Shown: positions 8,738 through 16,748 of the stretch, piece by piece
Numbering within the stretch: the first letter of the stretch is position 1
Layout: each line of letters begins with the position of its first letter
Origin: Burkholderiales bacterium
Lineage (GTDB): Bacteria; Pseudomonadota; Gammaproteobacteria; Burkholderiales; Usitatibacteraceae
Assembly: GCA_025359985.1 (NCBI GenBank)
Contig: JANYDB010000021.1
Span: 1 to 41,319 of the forward strand
DNA length: 41,319 nt
Direction: 5' to 3'
The notes under the pieces: model-generated
Database searches by the model: none
What the model was told of the DNA's origin: nothing
The model's input: only the letters and a program-made list of their open reading frames with translations
Translations under genes and position numbers: made by a program

Positions 8738-8775
8738 AAAAAAATCGGGGCACGCAAATATTGGCGTGCCCCGAT
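8738..8775 (-). terminator. Strong terminator of the DUF4397-type gene
   Basis: Perfect 12-bp inverted repeat (ATCGGGGCACGC / GCGTGCCCCGAT) around an 8-base loop. On the minus strand it is followed by seven Ts (A-run 8738-8744 on plus), so it terminates the minus-strand gene ending at 8814. It may also block read-through from the M15 gene. Confidence 0.92.
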
Positions 8776-8813
8776 GGTTTGATGCTGTTACGTTATTGAG
8801 TATCGGTACGTGC

Positions 8814-10142
8814 TTATTTATCCTGGCGTGCGGTTAGCAGCGGCGTAGCAGCAGTGCCTGATACCACCAGGGAATACGAGCCGCCAGCCACCAGATCGAT
8901 GCCGGCTAAACTCAACACGGGTGTAGCGGCAGCACCTTGTGTAATGGTTACGGGCGTACCCAGACCGCCAGTGATTTCCACATAGTTTGAGGCAGCGCGT
9001 GTGGCGATGGTCGGGGTGACCGATGTGAAGGCGAGTGCCAGAGAAAGATCGGCGATTGTGGACGCATTAACTAAACGTACCCGCACTTTACCGGCGGTGG
9101 GCGGGAATAATTTATCAGCAATACGGAACACGCTGGGTGTACCAGTCGCCGGATTGGTCGAGAGGAAAGTGGAATAATCGCTTGCGCTGACGAATGTGTC
9201 GTTCAAAGTGTAGACGTTGGCGGCGTTCGCGGTATCGGTGTAGGCAATGACTTTCGCACCGCTGGTGGTGCGCGCGTAATTCGAGATGCCGCCGAATGTC
9301 ACGTTAGTGAAAATACGGGTGCCATCAACGCTGACATTCGCGGTCGGCACGGTCGATTGCGCGTTGGTTGCGCGGATACGGGCAATCGGATTTGCAATAA
9401 ATTCAGGCGCGGAATCGTCGTTTTGTTTAACCCAAAAAGCGCTGGGCAGTTCGCCTGAACCTTCGTTAAACAACCCGAGGTTGTAAGCCTGCTGGGCATC
9501 CATGGCGCGGGCTGGCGTTCTAAACAAAACATCTTTGGTATTCGGTGCGGTAAGTATGACGCTGTAGGTTCCGGCGACGACTTCATAAATGGTAGCTGCG
9601 GTGCCGCGAGCGATGGGCTCAACCGTCGTAAAATCGACTGTCGTGCCGACCACATACACATCGTACAGGCCGAGGCCAACAGCATAGTTGGCCAAGCGAA
9701 TTTTGGTATTGGCGCTGGCTCCGTTGGTAATATCGTTACTGAGCAAGCTCATGCCGAGGCTAGATGCGCCGCCGTAAATGACAAGAAGCTGCTTTTGCTG
9801 GCCGGCTGTGGTGATAGTTTGATCAAGGACTACGCCACCGCTGTTCGATACCCGAAAGCGCCGCGAGCCGTTTGCAACTTCTGCAAATCCGGTTGCGGTT
9901 TTATAGGCAATGGCTGATTGCAAATTGGTGGTCGCAGCATCGATCACTATGTTCAATGCGCCTGATTCGGGGGCGACGTTCACCGCGCGGATATTGGCGT
10001 TTGAGCTAGCGACTGCGTTTTTGCCACAACCAGATAAACCTGCCACCGCAATGAGTGCCGCCGTGATCGTTGCAAGCTTGCTGAAAGTGCTGAGTCGGGT
10101 GAAAAAAGTAGCGGGTTGATTATGTCGAGGTTGGACATTCAT
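8814..10142 (-). CDS. DUF4397-type repeat lipoprotein
   Basis: The 442-residue protein starts with a long n-region and a lipoprotein signal ending LSGCGKN (Cys at about 39). The rest is beta-rich and shows about four related modules of the form I/V-R-x-x-N-A...V-x-V-x-G...Y...G. Examples are IRAVNVAPESGALNIVID, IRLANYAVGLGLYDVYVVG and IRATNAQSTVPTANVSVDG. This is the DUF4397 pattern, whose function is unknown; such proteins are usually cell-surface or periplasmic. The start ATG is preceded by GGAG eight bases upstream. The gene is monocistronic, with a strong terminator. Confidence 0.75.
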   Translation of the reverse strand: MNVQPRHNQPATFFTRLSTFSKLATITAALIAVAGLSGCGKNAVASSNANIRAVNVAPESGALNIVIDAATTNLQSAIAYKTATGFAEVANGSRRFRVSNSGGVVLDQTITTAGQQKQLLVIYGGASSLGMSLLSNDITNGASANTKIRLANYAVGLGLYDVYVVGTTVDFTTVEPIARGTAATIYEVVAGTYSVILTAPNTKDVLFRTPARAMDAQQAYNLGLFNEGSGELPSAFWVKQNDDSAPEFIANPIARIRATNAQSTVPTANVSVDGTRIFTNVTFGGISNYARTTSGAKVIAYTDTANAANVYTLNDTFVSASDYSTFLSTNPATGTPSVFRIADKLFPPTAGKVRVRLVNASTIADLSLALAFTSVTPTIATRAASNYVEITGGLGTPVTITQGAAATPVLSLAGIDLVAGGSYSLVVSGTAATPLLTARQDK

Positions 10143-10510
10143 GCATTGGCTCCAGTTAGAAAATGAGGAAAATGGGTAGAAAGGTAAATGGTGGGGACGC
10201 CAGCTTCGGCAATCGTTGAAGTGATTTTCAATGAGCTCAAGCCATGGCCACTGCCAGACAAAATTTCATGAATGTTTGAGCGGTAGCCTAAACAACTTAA
10301 TTAGATAGCTTAACATTTTCGTTAGGAACCCAGCAGCGGACCGCCATGATGACCTATTTTTTGGGTAAAAATGCTTGCTGCAACATGCTTGCGTCGAATC
10401 CAGCGACGCTACGCGCCCGTAGTGGCTTAGCGATACAGCGCTGCGGCGTAGTTTTGCGCCGAAGATGAGGCTGCCAACAAAGCCCAGCCGTTCCTGAATC
10501 GCCCGCCACG
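10143..10510. other. Intergenic region between two minus-strand genes
   Basis: This 368-base spacer should hold the promoter of the DUF4397-type lipoprotein and the end of the TRAP transcript. I see only a weak 5-bp GC hairpin near 10443-10466 without a U-run, no coding frame and no clear promoter. Confidence 0.4.
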
Positions 10511-12361
10511 CTATGGTTTCTGTTCGGGTACGGACTTTGTTTTCAGCAGAATGGGTTTTGGTTTCAACGGAGCTTTGGTTTCTGGTGTGGCTCTGGTTGC
10601 GCTGGTTTCGGCGTTGGTTTTGGTACTGAAGTTCCCGCCAAATGAATTCATTAAATCAACGCGGTTATTGTCGTCCGCGCTTTTTTGCTCGGCTTCATTG
10701 GGCAGGATTTCAAACTGCGGTGTTTCTACTTTCGCTGGATCAATTCTTGGCGCATCATTTTTATATACCATCACCATCTGCGGGAACGCGATAACTAAAG
10801 CAACCATGACTAATTGAATCATCACAAACGGGATCGCTCCCCGATAAATCTGGCCCGTGGTAACAGGCGCAATGATTTTGCGAGTGACGCGATCAATATA
10901 TTGTTTTGCTGGAGACACGCTGCGTAGATAAAATAATGCAAAACCAAACGGCGGATGCATAAAAGAGGTTTGCATATTCACTGCCAACAACACCCCAAAC
11001 CAGATCAGATCAATGCCGAGTTTGTCCGCGGCAGGACCCAGCAGCGGTACGATGATGAAGGCCAGCTCAAAGTAGTCGAGGAAAAAAGCAAGGATGAATA
11101 CCAGTACATTTACTGCGATTAAAAAGCCCACCTGCCCACCCGGCAAATTGACCAGTAGTTCCTCCACCCACACATGGCCGTTGACGCCGTAAAAAGTCAG
11201 ACTGAACACCCGTGCGCCGATTAAAATAAACACCACAAAGGCGGTAAGTTTGGCGGTCGAATCCATCGCCTGACGCAGCAGTTTTAAATTTAGTCTGCGT
11301 CGCATAACCGCCATGATCAGCGCGCCAGTCGCACCCATTGCGCCGCCTTCGGTGGGCGTTGCCACGCCGACAAAAATAGTGCCAAGTACCAAAAAAATCA
11401 GCATCAGCGGCGGCATCAACACGAAGGTCACACGCTCAGCCATCGCTGACAATAAGCCGAGCTTGGCCCATGAATTGATCAGCGCCGCGAACAGCGCCAC
11501 GAACGAACCCGCCACCATTGCAGATACCACGATCTGATCGGTATGCAGCGGCTCAAGCAGGGTTTTACCCAACGTGCCGAGCATGGCCGTGACTACTGCG
11601 TTGGCGTTCAGGCCAAATAAAATCCCTAAGGTCAATGCGATGAAAACGAGTACCGCAAACGAAGCGTAACCGCTGCCACCGTTGGGCTCACGGAAGGCGC
11701 GCGCTTCAATCGGCAGTGCCGGTGCCCACGCTGGTTTTGTCAGCGCCATGCCGATAACATAAAGCACATACAGGCCCGCCAGTACCAGGCCAGGGATGAA
11801 GGCTCCTGCGTACATATCACCGACGGATTTGCCGAGCTGATCGGCCATGATAATCAGTACCAGCGAAGGCGGAATAATCTGTGCCAGCGTACCCGATGCC
11901 GCGATCACCCCTGAAGCTAAGCGGCGATCATAGCCGTAGCGCAGCATAATCGGCAGTGAAATAAGGCCCATTGAAATCACCGATGCCGCTACCACGCCGG
12001 TGGTCGCGGCCAGTAGTGCGCCCACAAAAATCACCGCAAAGGCCAACCCGCCCCGTACCGGGCCAAATAGTTGGCCAATGGTCTCCAGTAAATCTTCGGC
12101 CATACCACTGCGTTCAAGAATCAAACCCATGAACGTGAAGAACGGAATAGCCAGCAAGGTCTCGTTCGACATAACACCCCAAATACGCTCAGGCAATGCC
12201 TGGAACAACGCGGGCGACAGCAGACCCAGCTCGATACCAATCAGGCCGAACACAATGCCGTTGGCGGCAAGCGCAAACGCCACCGGGTAGCCGAGCAATA
12301 AAAAAATGAAGAGCCCGATAAACATCAGCGGGGCCATGTTGTGAATAATGAATTGGGTCAT
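10511..12361 (-). CDS. TRAP transporter large permease (DctM / FcbT3 type)
   Basis: A 616-residue, very hydrophobic protein. It imports organic acids with a sodium or proton gradient, together with a small permease and a periplasmic binding protein. Typical segments are PFFTFMGLILERSGMAEDLLE, cut here to its core FMGLILERSGMAEDL, ASGTLAQIIPPSLVLIIM, VATPTEGGAMGATGAL and a late NMQTSFMHPPFGFALFYL. The last motif and the length (the common DctM is about 430 residues) point to the longer mannitol/chloroaromatic subgroup. The last ~100 residues are a polar tail rich in Lys, Pro and Thr that looks non-conserved. The start overlaps the dctQ stop in ATGA. Confidence 0.9.
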   Translation of the reverse strand: MTQFIIHNMAPLMFIGLFIFLLLGYPVAFALAANGIVFGLIGIELGLLSPALFQALPERIWGVMSNETLLAIPFFTFMGLILERSGMAEDLLETIGQLFGPVRGGLAFAVIFVGALLAATTGVVAASVISMGLISLPIMLRYGYDRRLASGVIAASGTLAQIIPPSLVLIIMADQLGKSVGDMYAGAFIPGLVLAGLYVLYVIGMALTKPAWAPALPIEARAFREPNGGSGYASFAVLVFIALTLGILFGLNANAVVTAMLGTLGKTLLEPLHTDQIVVSAMVAGSFVALFAALINSWAKLGLLSAMAERVTFVLMPPLMLIFLVLGTIFVGVATPTEGGAMGATGALIMAVMRRRLNLKLLRQAMDSTAKLTAFVVFILIGARVFSLTFYGVNGHVWVEELLVNLPGGQVGFLIAVNVLVFILAFFLDYFELAFIIVPLLGPAADKLGIDLIWFGVLLAVNMQTSFMHPPFGFALFYLRSVSPAKQYIDRVTRKIIAPVTTGQIYRGAIPFVMIQLVMVALVIAFPQMVMVYKNDAPRIDPAKVETPQFEILPNEAEQKSADDNNRVDLMNSFGGNFSTKTNAETSATRATPETKAPLKPKPILLKTKSVPEQKP

Positions 12362-12960
12362 GGGGTGATGGCAGCAAGCGGTTTTTCATGTGTCGACAGA
12401 ATCGCCTGCGCCAACTCTTCTTCGGCTGACGAGTTGTTGTCCAGAGCCGGGTCCGGCAGCAGGCCGCGCAAGATGGCGATGCGCTTGATTAGTTCAGATA
12501 ATCCTTGCAGGGTTAGCAGCAAAAATCCGATTGGCATCATCAACCGCGCAGGCCATATCACTAAGCCGCCCGCATTGGCCGAAACCTCTTGACTCATATA
12601 AGCATTGACGAACGTAGGCCAAGATAAAACCATGATCAATATCGCCATCGGCAATAGAAAAAATACGGTGCCAAAAATATCGATCCACAGCTGCGTGCGT
12701 CGCGACCAGCGGAGGTACATCACATCGATACGTACATGCGCATGGTGCAGCAGCGCATAGCCACTGCAAAGCAGGAACACCGCCGAGAACAAAACCCATT
12801 GCAGCTCCAGCCAACCATTCGAGCTTTTATCCCATAGCGAGCGAATGATGGCATTGCCCGAGCTCACCAGCACGGCAGCGAGGATCAGCCAACTGGCCAA
12901 TTTGCCCACGCGGTCATTAAGGCCATCAATAAATCGGGATAGTTTGAGTAATGCATGCAC
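12358..12960 (-). CDS. TRAP transporter small permease (DctQ type)
   Basis: A 200-residue membrane protein with four hydrophobic segments. It carries the family pattern W..LQW.LFSAVFLLCSGYALLHHAHVRIDV (core GYALLHHAHVRIDV) and a late QGLSELIKRI. The frame is open further upstream, but I chose GTG at 12960. CCGGAGCC lies seven bases before it, and the protein then begins VHALLKLSRFIDGLNDRVG, as expected of the family. It forms the membrane complex with the large permease, whose start overlaps by four bases. No DctP-type binding protein gene lies in the window. Confidence 0.85.
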   Translation of the reverse strand: MHALLKLSRFIDGLNDRVGKLASWLILAAVLVSSGNAIIRSLWDKSSNGWLELQWVLFSAVFLLCSGYALLHHAHVRIDVMYLRWSRRTQLWIDIFGTVFFLLPMAILIMVLSWPTFVNAYMSQEVSANAGGLVIWPARLMMPIGFLLLTLQGLSELIKRIAILRGLLPDPALDNNSSAEEELAQAILSTHEKPLAAITP

Positions 12961-13412
12961 GGTTTGGCTCCGGTTATTTTTATGGCGGGTGTTGTTGCTG
13001 CGGTGTTGCCACGATGTTGCTAACGTGGCTGTTATGGCTAACGCGCTACCATTACTCAATAGTAAGTTTCTTTTCCATCGCTGTATAGAATAGATGGCCG
13101 CAGCGCTCAAGACTATGGTGTCAGTCAACCAAGCAATCAGTCACCGTAAAAATTATTGATTGCGGGCAATAGTTCAATTCAGCAATTTGCATTATCTTTG
13201 TACTTGTCGCAATTTTTACGTCGTCTATTCCCGACGGTTGTAGTTTGTTACAAAATCCGCTGCATACTTTTCGCAGCAGCCTCGTTACAGTAGTGGTAAT
13301 TATGAGTTAATCTAATTGAATATTTTTTGTGAGTGAATCTGGCCTGCACCTTTTAACGTACCCATGTAAGAGTCGGGTTCAAGCCAATAGCGCAATACAA
13401 AGCGATAGCGAA
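12961..13412. promoter_or_regulatory. Divergent control region, TRAP genes / cytochrome operon
   Basis: About 450 bases separate the two divergent transcription units and must hold both promoters. It is AT-rich near 13140-13330, with stretches such as TTGTTACAAAATCC...CATACTTT at about 13247-13272 that could serve as a plus-strand promoter. A short GCTGC/GCAGC inverted repeat lies near 13259-13280. No operator can be named. A minus-strand frame continues to 13128 and a plus-strand frame begins at 13329; both are judged non-coding extensions. Confidence 0.4.
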
Positions 13413-15083
13413 ATGAAAAAATATCTAGTCGAATTAAACCAGTGTGCAAACCAAACTGCGAACCAGCGTGTAAACCAACCTGCAGCGTGGTTGGTAATGG
13501 CGGCTTGGGCGGCCTTGATGAGCATGACGCTCGTGTCCACAGCCGCTATGGCGGTTGGCGATGTCGCCAACGGCAAAGTTCTTTATAGAAATAATTGCCA
13601 GTCATGCCATGGTGCGACACCCGATTCACGGGCGATGGCGGCAGCGGGTAACCCAGCTGTGTTAAGTTCCGCACTCAGCGGCGTTAGTCAAATGTTGTTT
13701 TTGGGTTTTTTGAATATGCCAGGCACGGGCGCAGCAGGCGGCACGGGTGTCAATGACATCACCGCTTATCTGGCTTCATTAAGTTCACAGCCGCCCCCGG
13801 TGCTGCCGACGGCACAAAGTATAAATTTCCCCTTAATTACATCCCAAAGTATTGCGAACAGCGGCTTGTTAGTGGTTGCAACGGTGCCATCGGGTTTGCC
13901 CGTCACGGTCACGCTGACGACCCCCGCTATCTGTTCCCTGTCTGGTAATACGGTGATATTTTGGTTGCCGGGCACCTGTTCCATTTCGGCTAATCAGGCA
14001 GGTGAGGTTGTCGGCACGACTACTTATGCGGCTGCACCACAGGTGGTTCGCAGCTTCACCATTACAGCACCTGTCCCCGTGCCGCTTTCCAAGCGCGGCG
14101 GGATCGATATTGAAGGTTTGGGCAAGAGTGTGATCCTAGTGCGCTCCGTGGTTGGCCAGACGGCGCAAATGCAAGCAGGACGGTTTGCGGGTGGGCAAAT
14201 TACGTTTACACCGATGGTTGATCCAGGCGCGGGTTACCGATTGGCGGGCACAACTGATTTTACTGGAAATGGTAAATCTGATTTGGCAATTCAGGATTTA
14301 TTATTGCCCGGAGATTTAGGCGAGATTCGTACCTGGACCGATTTTTTGCCCAATACCGATGCGCGCCTGCGTGATGTAAAGCGCGTTTGGGAGGTGCAGG
14401 CAGTTGGCGATCTGGATGGTGATGGTCTGGGCGATTTAGTGTGGCGCTATGTGGCGAGTGATCCGCGCGACACCGGTGTTTCCTATATCTGGTTCACTAA
14501 ACCAGGCGGTGCTTTGCCGCAGGTTATAAAACGCGGTGGTGCGCCATTGGATTGGACACTGCTGGGCGCGGCTGATATTAATTTTGATGGGGCGGCGGAT
14601 ATGATCTACATCAGCCCGACTGGTCAGATTCGGGTGTTGATGGCAACCCCCAGTCGTACCTGTGCAAATTTGTTGGTGGGTAATGTCCCGACGGGTTTCA
14701 AGGCGCTCAAGTTCGCCGACTTTACGGGCGGGCGTCGCGGCGATATTTTATTGCGCAACGAGACCACTGGTGAAGTATCACTGTTGTCCCTAAACGCAGC
14801 TGGCTATGTGCTGCCTCCTGGAGTCGTTACAGATGACCCTAACGCGTCATGCTCGCCGAGCCCATTGGTTGTTGCCACTAATCTGCGCACTTTACCTATC
14901 ACTGATCCCACCTGGAAATTCTATGCGTCGGGTGATCTGGACGGCGATGGCATTATAGATGCACTCTGGTTGCGCCCGGATGGAACACTCACTGCGTGGT
15001 TAATGAATGCGAACGGCAGCGCACCCACGGTGCTGAATAATGTTGGCATCGCGCCCACAGGCTTTGCCGTATTTCAACCTTGA
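13413..15083 (+). CDS. Secreted cytochrome c fused to Ig-like and FG-GAP-like repeats
   Basis: The 556 residues start with a signal peptide (hydrophobic 24-44, cleavage after AMA at about 47). A cytochrome c domain follows with NNCQSCHG (Cys62, Cys65, His66) and probable axial Met in GFLNMPGTG. An Ig-like module near 110-200 has INFP, CSLSGNTV and GTCSISANQAG. About five FG-GAP/VCBS-like Ca-binding repeats follow: DFTGNGKSDLAIQ, DLDGDGLGDLVWR, DINFDGAADMIYI, DFTGGRRGDILLR and DLDGDGIIDALWL. One heme on a probable beta-propeller suggests an extracellular or periplasmic electron carrier with a binding scaffold. I chose ATG 13413 because the Met-Lys-Lys n-region fits; GTG at 13329 is also open. 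The stop overlaps the next ATG. Confidence 0.8.
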   Translation: MKKYLVELNQCANQTANQRVNQPAAWLVMAAWAALMSMTLVSTAAMAVGDVANGKVLYRNNCQSCHGATPDSRAMAAAGNPAVLSSALSGVSQMLFLGFLNMPGTGAAGGTGVNDITAYLASLSSQPPPVLPTAQSINFPLITSQSIANSGLLVVATVPSGLPVTVTLTTPAICSLSGNTVIFWLPGTCSISANQAGEVVGTTTYAAAPQVVRSFTITAPVPVPLSKRGGIDIEGLGKSVILVRSVVGQTAQMQAGRFAGGQITFTPMVDPGAGYRLAGTTDFTGNGKSDLAIQDLLLPGDLGEIRTWTDFLPNTDARLRDVKRVWEVQAVGDLDGDGLGDLVWRYVASDPRDTGVSYIWFTKPGGALPQVIKRGGAPLDWTLLGAADINFDGAADMIYISPTGQIRVLMATPSRTCANLLVGNVPTGFKALKFADFTGGRRGDILLRNETTGEVSLLSLNAAGYVLPPGVVTDDPNASCSPSPLVVATNLRTLPITDPTWKFYASGDLDGDGIIDALWLRPDGTLTAWLMNANGSAPTVLNNVGIAPTGFAVFQP

Positions 15084-15337
15084 TGAAACACACGCTATCC
15101 GCAACCGGGAATTATATGATGCCTCGTTTGATTCGATGGGTAGGTGTTTTAGTGACTGCTGCCGTGTTTGCGGGATGCGCGAATGTATCGCCCAGCCAAC
15201 GCGGCATTCTGGCTAAACCCGATATGCAGTTCGATGCCGATGCCGCGAATTCAAAAATCATTCAACACAATTACGCGAGCAAAGAAGGGACTGCCGGTGG
15301 CCGTGCAACCGGTGGCGGAGGTTGTGGTTGCACGTAA
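15083..15337 (+). CDS. DUF4266 lipoprotein with Gly/Cys C-terminus
   Basis: An 84-residue lipoprotein with a hydrophobic segment and lipobox VFAGC (Cys32). A short conserved body follows (GILAKPDMQFD ... HNYASKEGTAGG), with the C-terminus GGGGCGCT. This is the DUF4266 pattern, whose hallmark is SKE..GG..GGGCGC at the end. Function is unknown. The paired Cys in a Gly-rich tail could bind metal or be modified, which is inference. ATG 15083 overlaps the TGA of the cytochrome gene by one base (TGATG), so the two are coupled. A frame one codon longer would need TTG. Confidence 0.8.
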   Translation: MKHTLSATGNYMMPRLIRWVGVLVTAAVFAGCANVSPSQRGILAKPDMQFDADAANSKIIQHNYASKEGTAGGRATGGGGCGCT

Positions 15338-15434
15338 TGCCTGGAGTTGTCGAAATTTAATACAGACACCAGCGCTGGAGCGGCTTTACAGCCAAAAATG
15401 CCTCAAAAAGCTCATCAATAATAGGGTTTAAGCA

Positions 15435-16652
15435 TTGAAAAATAGCAAGCCTGCAGCAAACGCATTCACCGCCCTCATGACCGCCGCGATGACGCTACCC
15501 ATTATCGCTATTCCACTTTGCAGCGCGGCCGAGGAGGTTGCCACCGCGAACGCCTCATCTGCTACCACACCGTCATCATCGCTTCTGCCTGTCGGCGCGG
15601 TGTTCGGTGTGCGCACACTGTATTACCGTGAAACAGGTGACCGGATGAAAGTCACCGAGCCGGTGGTGTGGATCAAATCGCCGATCGGCGAAACCTGGGA
15701 AGTGAGCGCGAGTGCGACGCTCGATATTGTCAGCGGCGCATCGGCGATTTTTGTGTCGAATCAAACCGGCAAACCGGTGCAGATTTATACCGGTGCCTCG
15801 ATAACGGATCATCGCAAAGCCGGTGATGTAGCGCTGAAACATCGCTGGGGCGAGAGCACGTTAAGCGTTTCGCGTACCCAGTCGGCAGAGAAAGATTATC
15901 GTTCCGATGCGACCGGTGTTAACGCCACTTATGATTTCAACGAGCGCAACACCACACTGGCAGCAGGCTATGGCAACAGCAATGATCGGGTGCGTTCAGT
16001 CACCGATCAAAGTTTGAACGCGCGCCGCGAATCACGCGAATATTTATTTGGCGTCACACAATTGGTAGACCGGTTTTCGCTGGTGCAAAGCAATCTGACC
16101 TACACCCGCGCAAGCGGTTATCTGAACGATCCATATCGGCTCACCATTGCGTTTTTCCCGACCGGGCCACGCGTCAGTATTGTGGCTGATACGCGTCCCG
16201 ATTCGCGTACGCAGTGGACCTGGCTGACACGCTATAAACGCACCCTGCAAGTGCAGCAGGCGGTGGTCTCAGCCGAGTATCGCTACTATCGCGACGATTG
16301 GGGTATGCGTTCGCATACGGTGGCCGCAAGCTGGCTGCAAACCCTGAATGAGCAATGGAAAGTTGAGTTGGGGCTGCGCTATTACGCGCAATCCAAAGCC
16401 AATTTTTATCGACCCGTGATCGAGTCACGTCCGCTGCCGGTCTACACCTCAAGTGATCAACGACTGGCGAGTTTTGGCTCACTCGAGCCCTCACTCAAAG
16501 CGATCTACCAGCTTAACGACGCCGACTCATTTGACCTCGGTGCGTCGTTGTATAGACAACAAGGCAACTGGAAGCTGGGCGGTGGCGGCACAGCCACTTT
16601 TGAACCCTTGCAGGCGCTGCTGCTGAACGCGGGTTATACGCATCGGTTTTAG
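15435..16652 (+). CDS. DUF3570 outer-membrane beta-barrel protein
   Basis: The 405-residue protein has a signal peptide (cleavage after CSA at about 31). Amphipathic strands alternate throughout, with R/Y/W-rich ends such as VSAEYRYYRDDWGMRSH, YAQSKANFYRP and NAGYTHRF, and the terminal Phe is typical of outer-membrane barrels. The N-terminal part carries LDIVSGASA (Asp97, Ser100-Ser103) and YTGASITDHR (Thr119-Ser122), where DUF3570 proteins have conserved S/T-G-A-S sequences. The first resembles the acceptor consensus of ApbE flavin transferases. It lies between DUF4266 and apbE, the usual neighbourhood. The TTG start has no strong ribosome site; an ATG lies 42 bases downstream, inside the signal peptide. 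Confidence 0.82.
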   Translation: MKNSKPAANAFTALMTAAMTLPIIAIPLCSAAEEVATANASSATTPSSSLLPVGAVFGVRTLYYRETGDRMKVTEPVVWIKSPIGETWEVSASATLDIVSGASAIFVSNQTGKPVQIYTGASITDHRKAGDVALKHRWGESTLSVSRTQSAEKDYRSDATGVNATYDFNERNTTLAAGYGNSNDRVRSVTDQSLNARRESREYLFGVTQLVDRFSLVQSNLTYTRASGYLNDPYRLTIAFFPTGPRVSIVADTRPDSRTQWTWLTRYKRTLQVQQAVVSAEYRYYRDDWGMRSHTVAASWLQTLNEQWKVELGLRYYAQSKANFYRPVIESRPLPVYTSSDQRLASFGSLEPSLKAIYQLNDADSFDLGASLYRQQGNWKLGGGGTATFEPLQALLLNAGYTHRF

Positions 16653-16748
16653 CTCCTGGTTTTTGGGCCCACGTTTGTGGCGCTTTCACCACCGACAATT
16701 CGGTCACAGTACTGCGCCTTGAGCCCGAAAGGGAATTAAACTTGCACC

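Noticed and set aside
12961-13128. Longer N-terminus for DctQ
   Set aside because: The added 56 residues do not resemble the family, and GTG 12960 has a good ribosome site.
13329-13412. Longer N-terminus for the cytochrome fusion (GTG start)
   Set aside because: The added residues are polar and unlike a signal peptide; the Met-Lys-Lys start at 13413 gives a normal signal.
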